From CBIHON01 sp966211965 (GTDB lineage: Bacteria; Pseudomonadota; Gammaproteobacteria; Burkholderiales; Burkholderiaceae_D), in NCBI GenBank assembly GCA_966211965.1, contig CBIHON010000035.1:1-52609 (forward strand): a DNA stretch of 52,609 nt, in the 5' to 3' direction. The notes under the pieces were generated by a model, which saw nothing but the letters and a program-made list of their open reading frames with translations, was not told the DNA's origin and ran no database searches. Made by a program: the position numbers and the translations under genes. Below, piece by piece: positions 27,679 through 34,034 of this stretch (position 1 is its first letter; every line of letters starts with the position of its first letter).

Positions 27679-27790
27679 TCGCTGCTTTCTTCAGAAAACC
27701 TGCGATGGCGGACCGTCATGCATTGCGGCAAGCGATGCATATGCTATCCCTACCTTTCCAGACAGGGGCCGAACTGTATTCCGCGAGGAT

Positions 27791-28252
27791 TTATGTCTTG
27801 TAGATGCCGACGCTGATAATCAGGTTGTCGACTTTTTCCAGATAAGTTGATTTGCTTTCCACTTCCTTAGTGGTTTTGTTCGGCCATTTGTAGTCGACCC
27901 AGCCTTTACCCTTGGCATTGGCAACCTCAATGAAACCCTTGACCATCTGGAAGCCGGTGGCGTCCTTCAGGTCAAGCAGGTTTTTACCTATCAGCTTGGG
28001 ATTGCCGCCATGCGCCACGCAATTCCCCTCCAGATCATGCACAAACACATACAAGTCGCCTTTCACGAACTGCCCAGCGGGATTGTTCACTTCCGCAAAT
28101 AATTTTTCCTTGCCGTTCGCTTTTAGAAAGGCAGCAGCTTTCTTTACCATTGCAACTGCGTCCTCCGCCGTACCGCGGTCGGCAGCAGAACCATTGGCGC
28201 ATAGGCCGAAAAATACGGTGCACATGATGAGGTAGCTGATTATCTTTTTCAT
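27791..28252 (-). CDS. Exported single-Cache domain protein
   Basis: A 153-residue periplasmic protein. A signal peptide (MKKIISYLIMCTVFFGLCANGSA) is followed by an sCache_2-type domain: AEDAVAMVKKAAAFLKANGKEKLFAEVN, then DLYVFVHDLEGNCVAHGGNPKLIGKNLLDLKDATG, and GKGWVDYKWPN. Cache domains usually sit within chemoreceptors or kinases. A free secreted one next to an MCP gene (112 bp upstream of it, same strand) could act as a ligand-binding partner. The start at 28252 begins the signal peptide after GGGAAATATCA. Confidence 0.88.
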   Translation of the reverse strand: MKKIISYLIMCTVFFGLCANGSAADRGTAEDAVAMVKKAAAFLKANGKEKLFAEVNNPAGQFVKGDLYVFVHDLEGNCVAHGGNPKLIGKNLLDLKDATGFQMVKGFIEVANAKGKGWVDYKWPNKTTKEVESKSTYLEKVDNLIISVGIYKT

Positions 28253-28410
28253 TGATATTTCCCAGTGTTTTAAGGATGCTCTGCACGAGCAATCCACAAC
28301 GCGCCCGTATATTGCGGCAATGAAACTTCCTAAATACGACGATACCTAAATTCCGTTGGCGATGTCAACAAGTAACTAACACTCTGTGCACAAGAGAACA
28401 AACCCATTAG

Positions 28411-28626
28411 GCCCTGTCATCAATTGAGCCAAACGACTGCAGCGGCTAGATAGATTGCGCCAAGAAAGTTGCGAGCGGTCTTGTCGTAGCAAGGAGCGAT
28501 GGCACGGTACTACTTGAGCCTGCTAAAAAAGTGCTCAATCAGAGGGCGCGCCCGGTAGAGATGGCCGTCGTCATGACGCGACTGCTTGCGGCTGCGATAG
28601 GAAGGAATGACAACACAATCGCCTTT
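28411..28626 (-). mobile_element. IS5 family transposase remnant
   Basis: The minus strand encodes the C-terminal end of an IS5-type DDE transposase. It runs GDCVVIPSYRSRKQSR, then LYRARPLIEHFFSRLK with the catalytic Glu, then a TAG, then YRAIAPCYDKTARNFLGAIY and AAAVVWLN with a stop at 28420-28422. The TAG stands where relatives have Gln, so the fragment also carries a nonsense mutation. Only about 70 codons are left; the N-terminal part and one inverted repeat are gone. It is fused directly to an unrelated broken gene at about 28627. Confidence 0.85.
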
Positions 28627-29008
28627 ATGACGCGCGTGCATTCATCCAAGATTGGCTTCGAACTAATCATCTCAGTCGCTTGCCGGGCCTCCAGAGGGTT
28701 CTTCAATTTAATGCACAGTGCACGTATCATATTGACGTTTCGATCGACAATCGCGCTCATAGCGGCGGCCTTTCTTGCCTCAGCCTGCATAACCATACGG
28801 AGCGCATGTTTGTTCTGGCGATTCATCACAAATATAGCTCCTATGATCGCCCCAATCGATCCGATTGCTTGCACCCAACCCGATAATCCAGAGTGCTATC
28901 CAGCACCTTCTGAGGAACGGAAGTCACCAACGCAACCGCCACGGCGATCACTCCCAAGATAACGAAAGCAGCGGCCACAACAAGTGCCGGCTTTTCGATT
29001 TTTTCCAT
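28627..29008 (-). pseudogene. Broken small membrane protein gene
   Basis: Reading from ATG at 29008 gives MEKIEKPALVVAAAFVILGV and then VAVALVTSVPQKVLDSTLD, a membrane helix with flanks. A one-base frame change near 28895 then continues as SGLSGWVQAIGSIGAIIGAI and FVMNRQNKHALRM, a second membrane segment of the kind such proteins have. The 3' end runs into the IS5 remnant at about 28627. A frameshift plus IS-associated truncation makes a non-functional two-helix membrane protein the best explanation. If the two frames are separate genes, each is atypically short. Confidence 0.55.
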
Positions 29009-29233
29009 GATGGATCCTGTCTTCAAAAAGAAATCCTAACGTGAGCGCTGCATGCCTTCTCGATGGCATACCTGCTGGCTGAACAGCGATCATAAGCGGC
29101 ATAGCTCCCTAGGCCAGCAAATCTGAGACAGTAAGTTACTTATTGTTAAATATCTGGATTTCCCATGAATATGGGATGACATGGGCGTCGGCGTGCGATG
29201 TAATGCCAATAGTCAGGAAACTGTGAGGCCACT

Positions 29234-29440
29234 TTGAAGAAAGTAATGGTCATAGCAATTGCTTTATTGCCTGCAATATCGATGGCACAGCCTGATGTAT
29301 TTCTATGCACTGACGCAAGCGGGAATCGGGAATTTAAAAATCAAGGCAATGTACACGCTATGCGAGCATTACCGAATGGCCCATATTCTCTATCTGCATT
29401 TAGCTCAGATATTGCTCGAGCTGAACACAATCCTAAATAA
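29234..29440 (+). CDS. Small exported protein, possibly truncated
   Basis: A 68-residue protein from a TTG start preceded by GAGG at good spacing. The first 18 residues are a signal peptide (MKKVMVIAIALLPAISMAQ). The mature part starts PDVFLCTDASGNREFKNQG, like short periplasmic proteins with a C.D..G..EF..T. pattern (DUF4124-like). After this the similarity stops, and another frame continues, so the 3' end may be frameshifted. A hairpin follows at 29481-29502. Confidence 0.5.
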   Translation: MKKVMVIAIALLPAISMAQPDVFLCTDASGNREFKNQGNVHAMRALPNGPYSLSAFSSDIARAEHNPK

Positions 29441-29480
29441 AAGCACGCCCTTGAATTACCAACTAAATACTGAAATACAA

Positions 29481-29502
29481 AAGCCCGCTCAAGGGCGGGC
29501 TT
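29481..29502. terminator. Bidirectional hairpin terminator
   Basis: Stem AAGCCCGC/GCGGGCTT with a six-base loop, followed on the minus strand by a short T-run. It lies between two convergent small genes (29234-29440 and 29725-30012) and could end transcription from both sides. Confidence 0.55.
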
Positions 29503-29724
29503 CAAGGGATTGGACAATACAGGAGAGGATTCTCAACGCCCAGTCCTATCGTGGAAAGTGGCTTTGACGAGGAACCGAATCAACTCTTGCATTCCGACTC
29601 AATGTTCAACTTACATCGAACCGTGGAATTTAGCAAAATTAGCACTAAAAACGCGCTGTGCTCAACAATATCTTTCAAGCCATCGTTTATCAGTGTTCAC
29701 AACACGACAAATTAAAACGAAACC

Positions 29725-30012
29725 TCAATCACCACCTTCAGCATCCCCGCCATCCCCGCTCGAATCATGCGAACTAAAGTCGCTCGAACCTCCGTGGTAA
29801 TGGCGCTCGCCAAAATCACCTGATCCTCCATATGAACGTAAAGCTTGTTCTATCTTGTCTTGGAGCCCTCCGCTCATTATTATCAACATACCTAAAGAGG
29901 TCACAAGGACGCCGATCCAGAACCACGTCAGGCCGAGCCAATGATGACCAAGCATGACGCCGCTGAGTCCAACCGCGAGAATCGGAAAACCAAGATAGTC
30001 ACGAACGCGCAT
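29725..30012 (-). CDS. Small two-helix membrane protein with Gly/Ser/His/Asp tail
   Basis: A 95-residue protein. Two hydrophobic segments, about 8-26 (GFPILAVGLSGVMLGHHWL) and 30-50 (WFWIGVLVTSLGMLIIMSGG), form a hairpin. The last 35 residues are of low complexity, rich in Gly, Ser, His and Asp (GGSGDFGERHYHGGSSDFSS), which could bind metal or be disordered. No family recognised. Monocistronic. Confidence 0.6.
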   Translation of the reverse strand: MRVRDYLGFPILAVGLSGVMLGHHWLGLTWFWIGVLVTSLGMLIIMSGGLQDKIEQALRSYGGSGDFGERHYHGGSSDFSSHDSSGDGGDAEGGD

Positions 30013-30109
30013 AGTCGAGGCCTTTATTTTGAGATTTAACGCCGAGATGACCGGCGGGAATCGTCAGAGTGGAGCGACATGTTAGAACGACTTCCTATAT
30101 GCCATGCAA

Positions 30110-30131
30110 TAATTCGGTGTACCCCGAATTA
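30110..30131. repeat. Intergenic perfect hairpin
   Basis: TAATTCGG-TGTACC-CCGAATTA, eight-base perfect arms, between the small membrane protein gene and yoeB. No T-run follows. It may be a regulator site or a weak terminator of the yefM-yoeB transcript. Confidence 0.35.
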
Positions 30132-30205
30132 CTGCCCACCTATCCCAGATCGGTCACCGACCGCAAGCCTTACCATACCAGTGATTCGACTTCATGGCTT
30201 TTAGA

Positions 30206-30463
30206 TCAGTAGTGATACCGACAAGAAACTATCGAAATATCTTCATCCGATACTTCATAAACCAATCGATTGACCTCATCAATGCGACGAGACCAGAAAC
30301 CCGCCAGATTCCCCTTCAAGGGTTCCGGCTTGCCGATTCCTTCAAACGGGGTTTGTTGCGTGGCGGTTATCAAATCGTTGATTCGTTTCAGTGTTTTCCT
30401 GTCCTGCGTTTGCCAGTAGACATAATTGTCCCAGGCTTCAGTTGTGAATCTCAGGTTCCGCAT
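30206..30463 (-). CDS. yoeB: YoeB-type mRNA interferase toxin
   Basis: An 85-residue RelE-superfamily toxin that cleaves mRNA on the ribosome. It follows E. coli YoeB closely: W-D-YxYW near the N-terminus, then TPFEGIGKPEPLKGNLAGFWSRRI, NRLVYEV, and the C-terminal catalytic SCRYHY. Residues Glu, Arg and the terminal His-Tyr are all present, so it appears functional. Its ATG lies 26 bases inside the 3' end of the antitoxin gene, giving translational coupling. Confidence 0.95.
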   Translation of the reverse strand: MRNLRFTTEAWDNYVYWQTQDRKTLKRINDLITATQQTPFEGIGKPEPLKGNLAGFWSRRIDEVNRLVYEVSDEDISIVSCRYHY

Positions 30464-30737
30464 TCGGTTCTTTCAAGGGCTCTTCCACTTCAACAAGGGC
30501 CCGGTGCTTTGCTTGGCCTGCGCGCAATTGAGCGATGGACCGAGACAAGTGCGCGGCATTTGCCGGCGAACTCATCAAGTGAACCGTCTCCATCAATCCG
30601 TTGTAGTGATCGAGCGACATTACCACGGCATCAGGCGCATCGCGGCGCGAGATAATGGTGACGTCGGCGTCTTCAACCACTTGGTCAATGACTGACCGCA
30701 GGCTGTTGCGGGCATCAGAGAAATTTACGATACGCAT
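30438..30737 (-). CDS. yefM: YefM/Phd family antitoxin
   Basis: A 99-residue antitoxin. The N-terminal Phd/YefM DNA-binding dimer domain (MRIVNFSDARNSLRSVIDQV, then DAPDAVVMSLDHYNGLMETV) is followed by an acidic C-terminal tail (about 70-99, EEPLKEPNAEPEIHN) that would wrap the YoeB active site. It is the first gene of the operon and overlaps yoeB by 26 bp. The promoter-side palindrome at 30792-30806 is the likely autorepression site. Confidence 0.95.
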   Translation of the reverse strand: MRIVNFSDARNSLRSVIDQVVEDADVTIISRRDAPDAVVMSLDHYNGLMETVHLMSSPANAAHLSRSIAQLRAGQAKHRALVEVEEPLKEPNAEPEIHN

Positions 30738-30791
30738 GTTTGAGTCCTACTTTGCGCTCTTGGCGCTTTGAAACGTTTTTTGAAAGCACAT

Positions 30792-30819
30792 ACTTGTTCA
30801 ACAAGTCGTACAAGTGTAG
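30792..30819 (-). promoter_or_regulatory. Putative YefM-YoeB operator
   Basis: A perfect 15-bp palindrome ACTTGTTCAACAAGT (30792-30806) is followed by a related half-site TACAAGTGTA. Paired palindromes upstream of yefM are the known layout for cooperative repression by YefM-YoeB. It lies 55 bp upstream of the antitoxin ATG. Confidence 0.55.
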
Positions 30820-31015
30820 CATCTACCAACGGCTTTGCAAGGGTCTTTTACGCAAGGAGTCATCAGAACGCCGGCTGTTTTGAATTAACGCCACGGACAT
30901 CATGTCCGGTTTGCGGCGCCGGTGCCCAGCTCAGCCTCAACCTGCCAGGAACGTGAACTCTTGGAAGGAAGCAAGATAGCGGGAAGCAGAGCGTAAATAA
31001 GGTGGCCGAACAATC

Positions 31016-31046
31016 ATACGCAATTTACGTATAGAGATGCTATACT
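31016..31046 (+). promoter_or_regulatory. Promoter and operator-like site of the higBA locus
   Basis: Inverted repeat ATACG-N7-CGTAT (31016-31032) next to a -10-like TATACT (31041-31046), 25-55 bp upstream of the toxin ATG. An autoregulatory HigA site is plausible. Confidence 0.45.
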
Positions 31047-31070
31047 ATTGAAAAACCAAATAATCTGCAG

Positions 31071-31423
31071 ATGAAGGCCATTTTCAAAGAGCTGCCACCG
31101 TTCGAGCGATTTCGTAAAGACTACCTTGATGACGATGGATTTCGAGCGCTTCAAGTTGAAATGCTGAAGAATCCTGAAGCGGGAGATGTCATCAAGGATA
31201 CGGGTGGACTCAGAAAACTTCGGTTTTCAGACCATAGACGGGGAAAAGGTAAGAGAGGCGGGCTGCGCGTAATTTACTACTTTACTACTGGTGGATTGCT
31301 GAAGATCATTTTTTGCTATTTACCATTTATAGCAAGGATGAGATGGATGACCTGACAGCAAAGGAACGCGCTTATCTCGCCACTTTGTTGGACAAAGAAA
31401 TAAAGGTAAGGAGCTCAAAATGA
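31071..31423 (+). pseudogene. higB: Frameshifted RelE/HigB-type toxin
   Basis: Codons from ATG 31071 encode a HigB-2-like toxin (FKELPPFERFRKDYLDDDGF, then AGDVIKDTGGLRKLRF and GKGKRGGLRVIYYF). Near the T6 run at about 31309-31314 the reading frame is lost. The expected end (LFTIYSKDEMDDLTAKERAY, LATLLDKEIK) is found in another frame and stops at 31421-31423, overlapping the higA ATG as ATGA. As read, the protein ends at 31355 with a foreign tail and lacks the last conserved strand and helices. A sequencing error in the homopolymer is the main alternative. Confidence 0.8.
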
Positions 31424-31734
31424 AAAAGAGGAATCTTTTTGCAGAGCTAGTCGAAGGATTCGAGGCGCTGGAAGCCGAACGCGAGGGAAAAATTACCCTT
31501 CGTACGCACCAAGTTGAAACACGGCCGGCGCCCCGTATTACGGGAGAAGAGGTAATTGGGCTGCGCAAGCGGTTGAACTTGTCGCGCGCCGTTTTTGCAA
31601 ATTACCTGCGTACAAACCAGCGCACCATTGAAAACTGGGAACAAGGGCGTGCGCAGCCAAATGCGCAAGCGGCATTGTTGATTAAGCTGGTTGAGAAATA
31701 CCCGGAAACAGTGGATCATTTGAAAACAATTTAG
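31420..31734 (+). CDS. higA: HigA-type antitoxin, XRE family
   Basis: A 104-residue antitoxin. An N-terminal linker (FAELVEGFEALEAEREGKITL) precedes a helix-turn-helix domain (about 44-98) with EEVIGLRKRLNLSRAVFANY and TNQRTIENWEQGRAQPNAQA. The ATG overlaps the restored toxin stop, the normal toxin-first HigBA arrangement. It is intact although the toxin frame is broken, so it may persist as an orphan repressor. A terminator follows at 31744-31766. Confidence 0.93.
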   Translation: MKKRNLFAELVEGFEALEAEREGKITLRTHQVETRPAPRITGEEVIGLRKRLNLSRAVFANYLRTNQRTIENWEQGRAQPNAQAALLIKLVEKYPETVDHLKTI

Positions 31735-31743
31735 ACCATCGAA

Positions 31744-31766
31744 AGCCCGCACTTGCGGGCTTTTTT
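31744..31766 (+). terminator. Rho-independent terminator after higA
   Basis: Perfect stem AGCCCGC/GCGGGCT with a four-base loop and six Ts, 9 bp after the higA stop. Confidence 0.85.
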
Positions 31767-31799
31767 ACTTCACCCCCAAGCCCCAGCATCGCAGTAGCC

Positions 31800-32150
31800 T
31801 CACCCTCGCACTGCCAGCAGAAGGCGAAACCGCATTTCCTCGATATCGGCCTCAAACCGTCGCTCCCACGGTTCACCGGTCGACCGCTCGTAATCCGCCA
31901 GGAACTGCGCGGACCGGATCTGCCGGAATATCTCCGGGTAGCGGCGCTCGTTGTCGGCGATACGGTGGCGTAGATGGGTCGCCGCCGCCTCTTCGGCCTC
32001 CATCCGGAGCCGAGCGCGTTTCCTGTCCTTTAGTTCGGAAATCGGCTTGCGGGCGGGTTTGATCAGGACCGGGCCTCTTGTCCCCTTCCGAAGCAGATGG
32101 TTTGCCACGAACAGATGATCATCCTGGATGACAGACCGCTTATTCCTCAT
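31800..32150 (-). CDS. Hypothetical protein of the integrative remnant
   Basis: A 116-residue, very basic and charged protein (RKPISELKDRKRARLRMEAE) with a helical middle and FLADYERSTGEPWERRFEAD near the end. Its ATG overlaps the stop of the upstream gene by 11 bases, so the two are co-translated. No domain recognised; nucleic-acid or small-terminase-like functions would be guesses. Listed as real because of the coupled arrangement. Confidence 0.5.
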   Translation of the reverse strand: MRNKRSVIQDDHLFVANHLLRKGTRGPVLIKPARKPISELKDRKRARLRMEAEEAAATHLRHRIADNERRYPEIFRQIRSAQFLADYERSTGEPWERRFEADIEEMRFRLLLAVRG

Positions 32151-32487
32151 TGATCACCCCGTCACGCAGGAAAATGGCCTCCATGCGATCCTCGCCAAGC
32201 TTGCGCAAAACGCCGACACGCTTGCGGATCTCGCGGTAGTAACCGGCGGCCGAGCGGTCCGATACGCCCAGCTTCAGCAACTGACACTCGCTCTTCACAT
32301 TCTGCATGCCGTGCCTCGGCAGGCTGCGCAACACGCAATAGTCGAACAGCAGGCGCTGCCGGGAATCGGTGGCCGTCGGCCGGAGGTAAGTAGACAGGTA
32401 ATGCACCGCCTCGGCCTTCTGGGCCGGATCGTGGGTATAGCTGCCGGTCACCGCGGCGCTTTCCGGTGCCGGCAGATGGTCGGTCAC
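32140..32487 (-). CDS. Hypothetical protein, 5' end at the MITE junction
   Basis: A 115-residue helical protein with SRQRLLFDYCVLRSLPRHGM, VKSECQLLKLGVSDRSAAGY and YREIRKRVGVL, which reads like a small DNA-interacting phage protein, though no family is certain. It begins with GTG at 32487. An in-frame TAG contributed by the MITE end lies only 3 bases upstream, so the native N-terminus may have been lost. It overlaps the following gene. Confidence 0.5.
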   Translation of the reverse strand: MTDHLPAPESAAVTGSYTHDPAQKAEAVHYLSTYLRPTATDSRQRLLFDYCVLRSLPRHGMQNVKSECQLLKLGVSDRSAAGYYREIRKRVGVLRKLGEDRMEAIFLRDGVINEE

Positions 32488-32493
32488 CGCCTA

Positions 32494-32517
32494 GAGCAGT
32501 TTCAGCCTGACTGTACA
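32494..32517. repeat. Solitary inverted-repeat end of the MITE family
   Basis: Identical over 24 bases to the left inverted repeat of the complete element at 47963-48082, and also preceded by CTA. The remaining 96 bases and the other end are absent: prophage-type sequence starts at once. This marks an illegitimate deletion that began inside a MITE. Confidence 0.85.
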
Positions 32518-32518
32518 T

Positions 32519-32770
32519 TTATTCACCGATGCCTACGGCGCGACTGTCGTCCTTGAGGCAAACAAGGTCTTGGATTTTGCCGGCTGCAAAGCCGAACAAC
32601 TCAAGGCCATTACGCAGTTGCTTGCGGCGTCGATCACTGGCGGGATTGCTTTGGCAGACTCAGCCAAAGCAGATTTTGCATTGATGGCGAATGCATTTGC
32701 GTGTGACATGGATAGGCTGATGACCATCATCGCCGGAATGGGAATCAAGTCCCAGGAAGGGGGCACATGA
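32519..32770 (+). pseudogene. 5'-truncated small phage-like gene
   Basis: The open frame starts abruptly next to the solitary MITE end without an ATG: TDAYGATVVLEANKVLDFAG, then KAEQLKAITQLLAASITGGI and ADFALMANAFACDMDRLMTI. The stop overlaps the next gene as ATGA. Internal TTG at 32570 could allow expression of 66 residues. Loss of the 5' part by the same deletion that removed the rest of the MITE is the simplest view. Function unknown. Confidence 0.5.
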
Positions 32771-33045
32771 TGGCCAACACCAAACCGACTGATCACACCT
32801 TGACGGCAGCAATCGGGCGCACGGTCAAAGTCGTGGACATTGTTAACCTTGGCGATTGTTACCTGGAAGAATTGGAACAGGTACTCGCTGGCATCAAAGC
32901 CATTGCTACCGAAGGATCTGCAATTCACGGACTTGCAACCCTTGGCTGCAACTTGGCCGCGATGAATCGCGAAAATCTGATGAACGAGCGGGTCGACGCA
33001 GACAACGCCCTTGAAGCACTCCGGCGCCAGAAAGGTGGTGCGTGA
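32767..33045 (+). CDS. Hypothetical small protein of the integrative remnant
   Basis: A 92-residue protein, coupled by ATGA to the truncated gene before it and by TGATG to the gene after it. It is helical (LEELEQVLAGIKAIATEGSA, MNRENLMNERVDADNALEAL), without membrane segments. Its ends resemble those of the preceding truncated protein in composition. No family recognised; a phage early-region accessory protein is inferred from context. Confidence 0.5.
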   Translation: MMANTKPTDHTLTAAIGRTVKVVDIVNLGDCYLEELEQVLAGIKAIATEGSAIHGLATLGCNLAAMNRENLMNERVDADNALEALRRQKGGA

Positions 33046-33410
33046 TGAATCTCGGCAATGGAAAGGCTATTGGGCCGCTAACTGGTGCCGAAGATATGGA
33101 AGCCGCTGTCAAGGCCCTACTGGACAACGGAGCTCGGGCTGTAATCGTTGCGCCATTTGGCGATGGCACTTGGATCACGAAACCAGTCGAGCCAGGGTGC
33201 TCCGTTCTCAACATCAATCGCGACTTACTGAAGCATCTGAATGAGTATCCTCATACCGATGCATGGCTTGCTCATCTCCGAGACTACTGTATTGGCCGAA
33301 TTACAGCACGCCAAAATGCACAAGCCAGCGGCAAGCTGATAAGGCCAAGTCATAAGGTCTGCTGGGACATGATCGATATTCCTGGTCCGGCACTGAAAGG
33401 CGGTGCGTGA
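33045..33410 (+). CDS. Hypothetical protein of the integrative remnant
   Basis: A 121-residue soluble protein. The N-terminal part (GKAIGPLTGAEDMEAAVKAL, then GARAVIVAPFGDGTWITKP) looks like a small alpha/beta fold, and the C-terminal part contains WLAHLRDYCIGRITARQNAQ and ends in PGPALKGGA. Start ATG 33045 overlaps the upstream stop; a GTG at 33042 is possible. No recognised domain. Confidence 0.5.
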   Translation: MNLGNGKAIGPLTGAEDMEAAVKALLDNGARAVIVAPFGDGTWITKPVEPGCSVLNINRDLLKHLNEYPHTDAWLAHLRDYCIGRITARQNAQASGKLIRPSHKVCWDMIDIPGPALKGGA

Positions 33411-33727
33411 TGAGCGCCCCTCCAAAACATGCCTTCAAAATCGGGGACAAGGTTATTCTGCACAATTGCGTGACATATCCGAAATTTAACGGCCTCCATG
33501 CCATGGTCGTTTCCGAACTCATGTATCACACATGGACCGGAAGTGATGGGAAGAGTCGGTCTGGTGACGTCTATTACGTTGAGTGCGCCGATCATCGGGT
33601 TGTGTTCGTGCGGCCAAACCAATTGCGCAAGAAACCGGCTCCGCGCAAAAAGAAGGTAGCCAAAGACTTTGCTGTTCTGAGTTCCTGGGAGCTTGTCGGC
33701 TGGTCGCCAAAGAAGGTGTCGGCATGA
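33410..33727 (+). CDS. Hypothetical protein with SH3-like start
   Basis: A 105-residue protein. The N-terminal 65 residues (FKIGDKVILHNCVTYPKFNG, LHAMVVSE, then DVYYVECADHRVVFVRPNQL) have the alternating strand pattern of a small SH3-like or KOW-like barrel. A basic linker RKKPAPRKKKVAKD follows. DNA or RNA contact is plausible but unproven. It overlaps both neighbours by four bases, in the same plus-strand operon. Confidence 0.5.
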   Translation: MSAPPKHAFKIGDKVILHNCVTYPKFNGLHAMVVSELMYHTWTGSDGKSRSGDVYYVECADHRVVFVRPNQLRKKPAPRKKKVAKDFAVLSSWELVGWSPKKVSA

Positions 33728-33828
33728 TGCGCTTTCTACTCGGGCCTGACGATTGGTTCGGCCAGCGCCCTGCCCTTTGCCTGTCCATCATCCTGGTGCT
33801 GTTGCTGGCGGAAGGAGCGCTGCGATGA
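33724..33828 (+). CDS. Very small membrane protein
   Basis: A 34-residue ORF (MMRFLLGPDDWFGQRPAL then a hydrophobic CLSIILVLLLAEGALR) lying tightly between overlapping genes, with ATGA junctions on both sides. One membrane helix. The perfect fit into the overlapping operon is the evidence for expression. Confidence 0.4.
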   Translation: MMRFLLGPDDWFGQRPALCLSIILVLLLAEGALR

Positions 33829-34034
33829 ACGCCCCAGCGGTACAACTGGAATGGATCCTGATCCCGGTCTTTGCGGCCATGACCGGGTACAGCGAAAAGG
33901 CAGTGCGCCGCAAGATCGAGGATGGCGTCTGGCTCGAAGGAAAGCATTACCGCCGCGCGCCGGATGGCCGCATCACCATGAACTTGAGGGAGTATTACAA
34001 ATGGGTCGAGGGACCACAATCACCGGCGGCGTAG
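33825..34034 (+). CDS. Excisionase-like DNA-binding protein
   Basis: A 69-residue protein: WILIPVFAAMTGYSEKAVRR, then KIEDGVWLEGKHYRRAPDG and RITMNLREYYKWVEG. This is the winged-helix pattern of phage Xis-type excisionases, with the recognition segment GYSEKAVRRKI. It directly precedes and overlaps the integrase start (34001), as in many lambdoid integration modules. It would direct excision with the integrase, which here is interrupted. Confidence 0.75.
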   Translation: MNAPAVQLEWILIPVFAAMTGYSEKAVRRKIEDGVWLEGKHYRRAPDGRITMNLREYYKWVEGPQSPAA

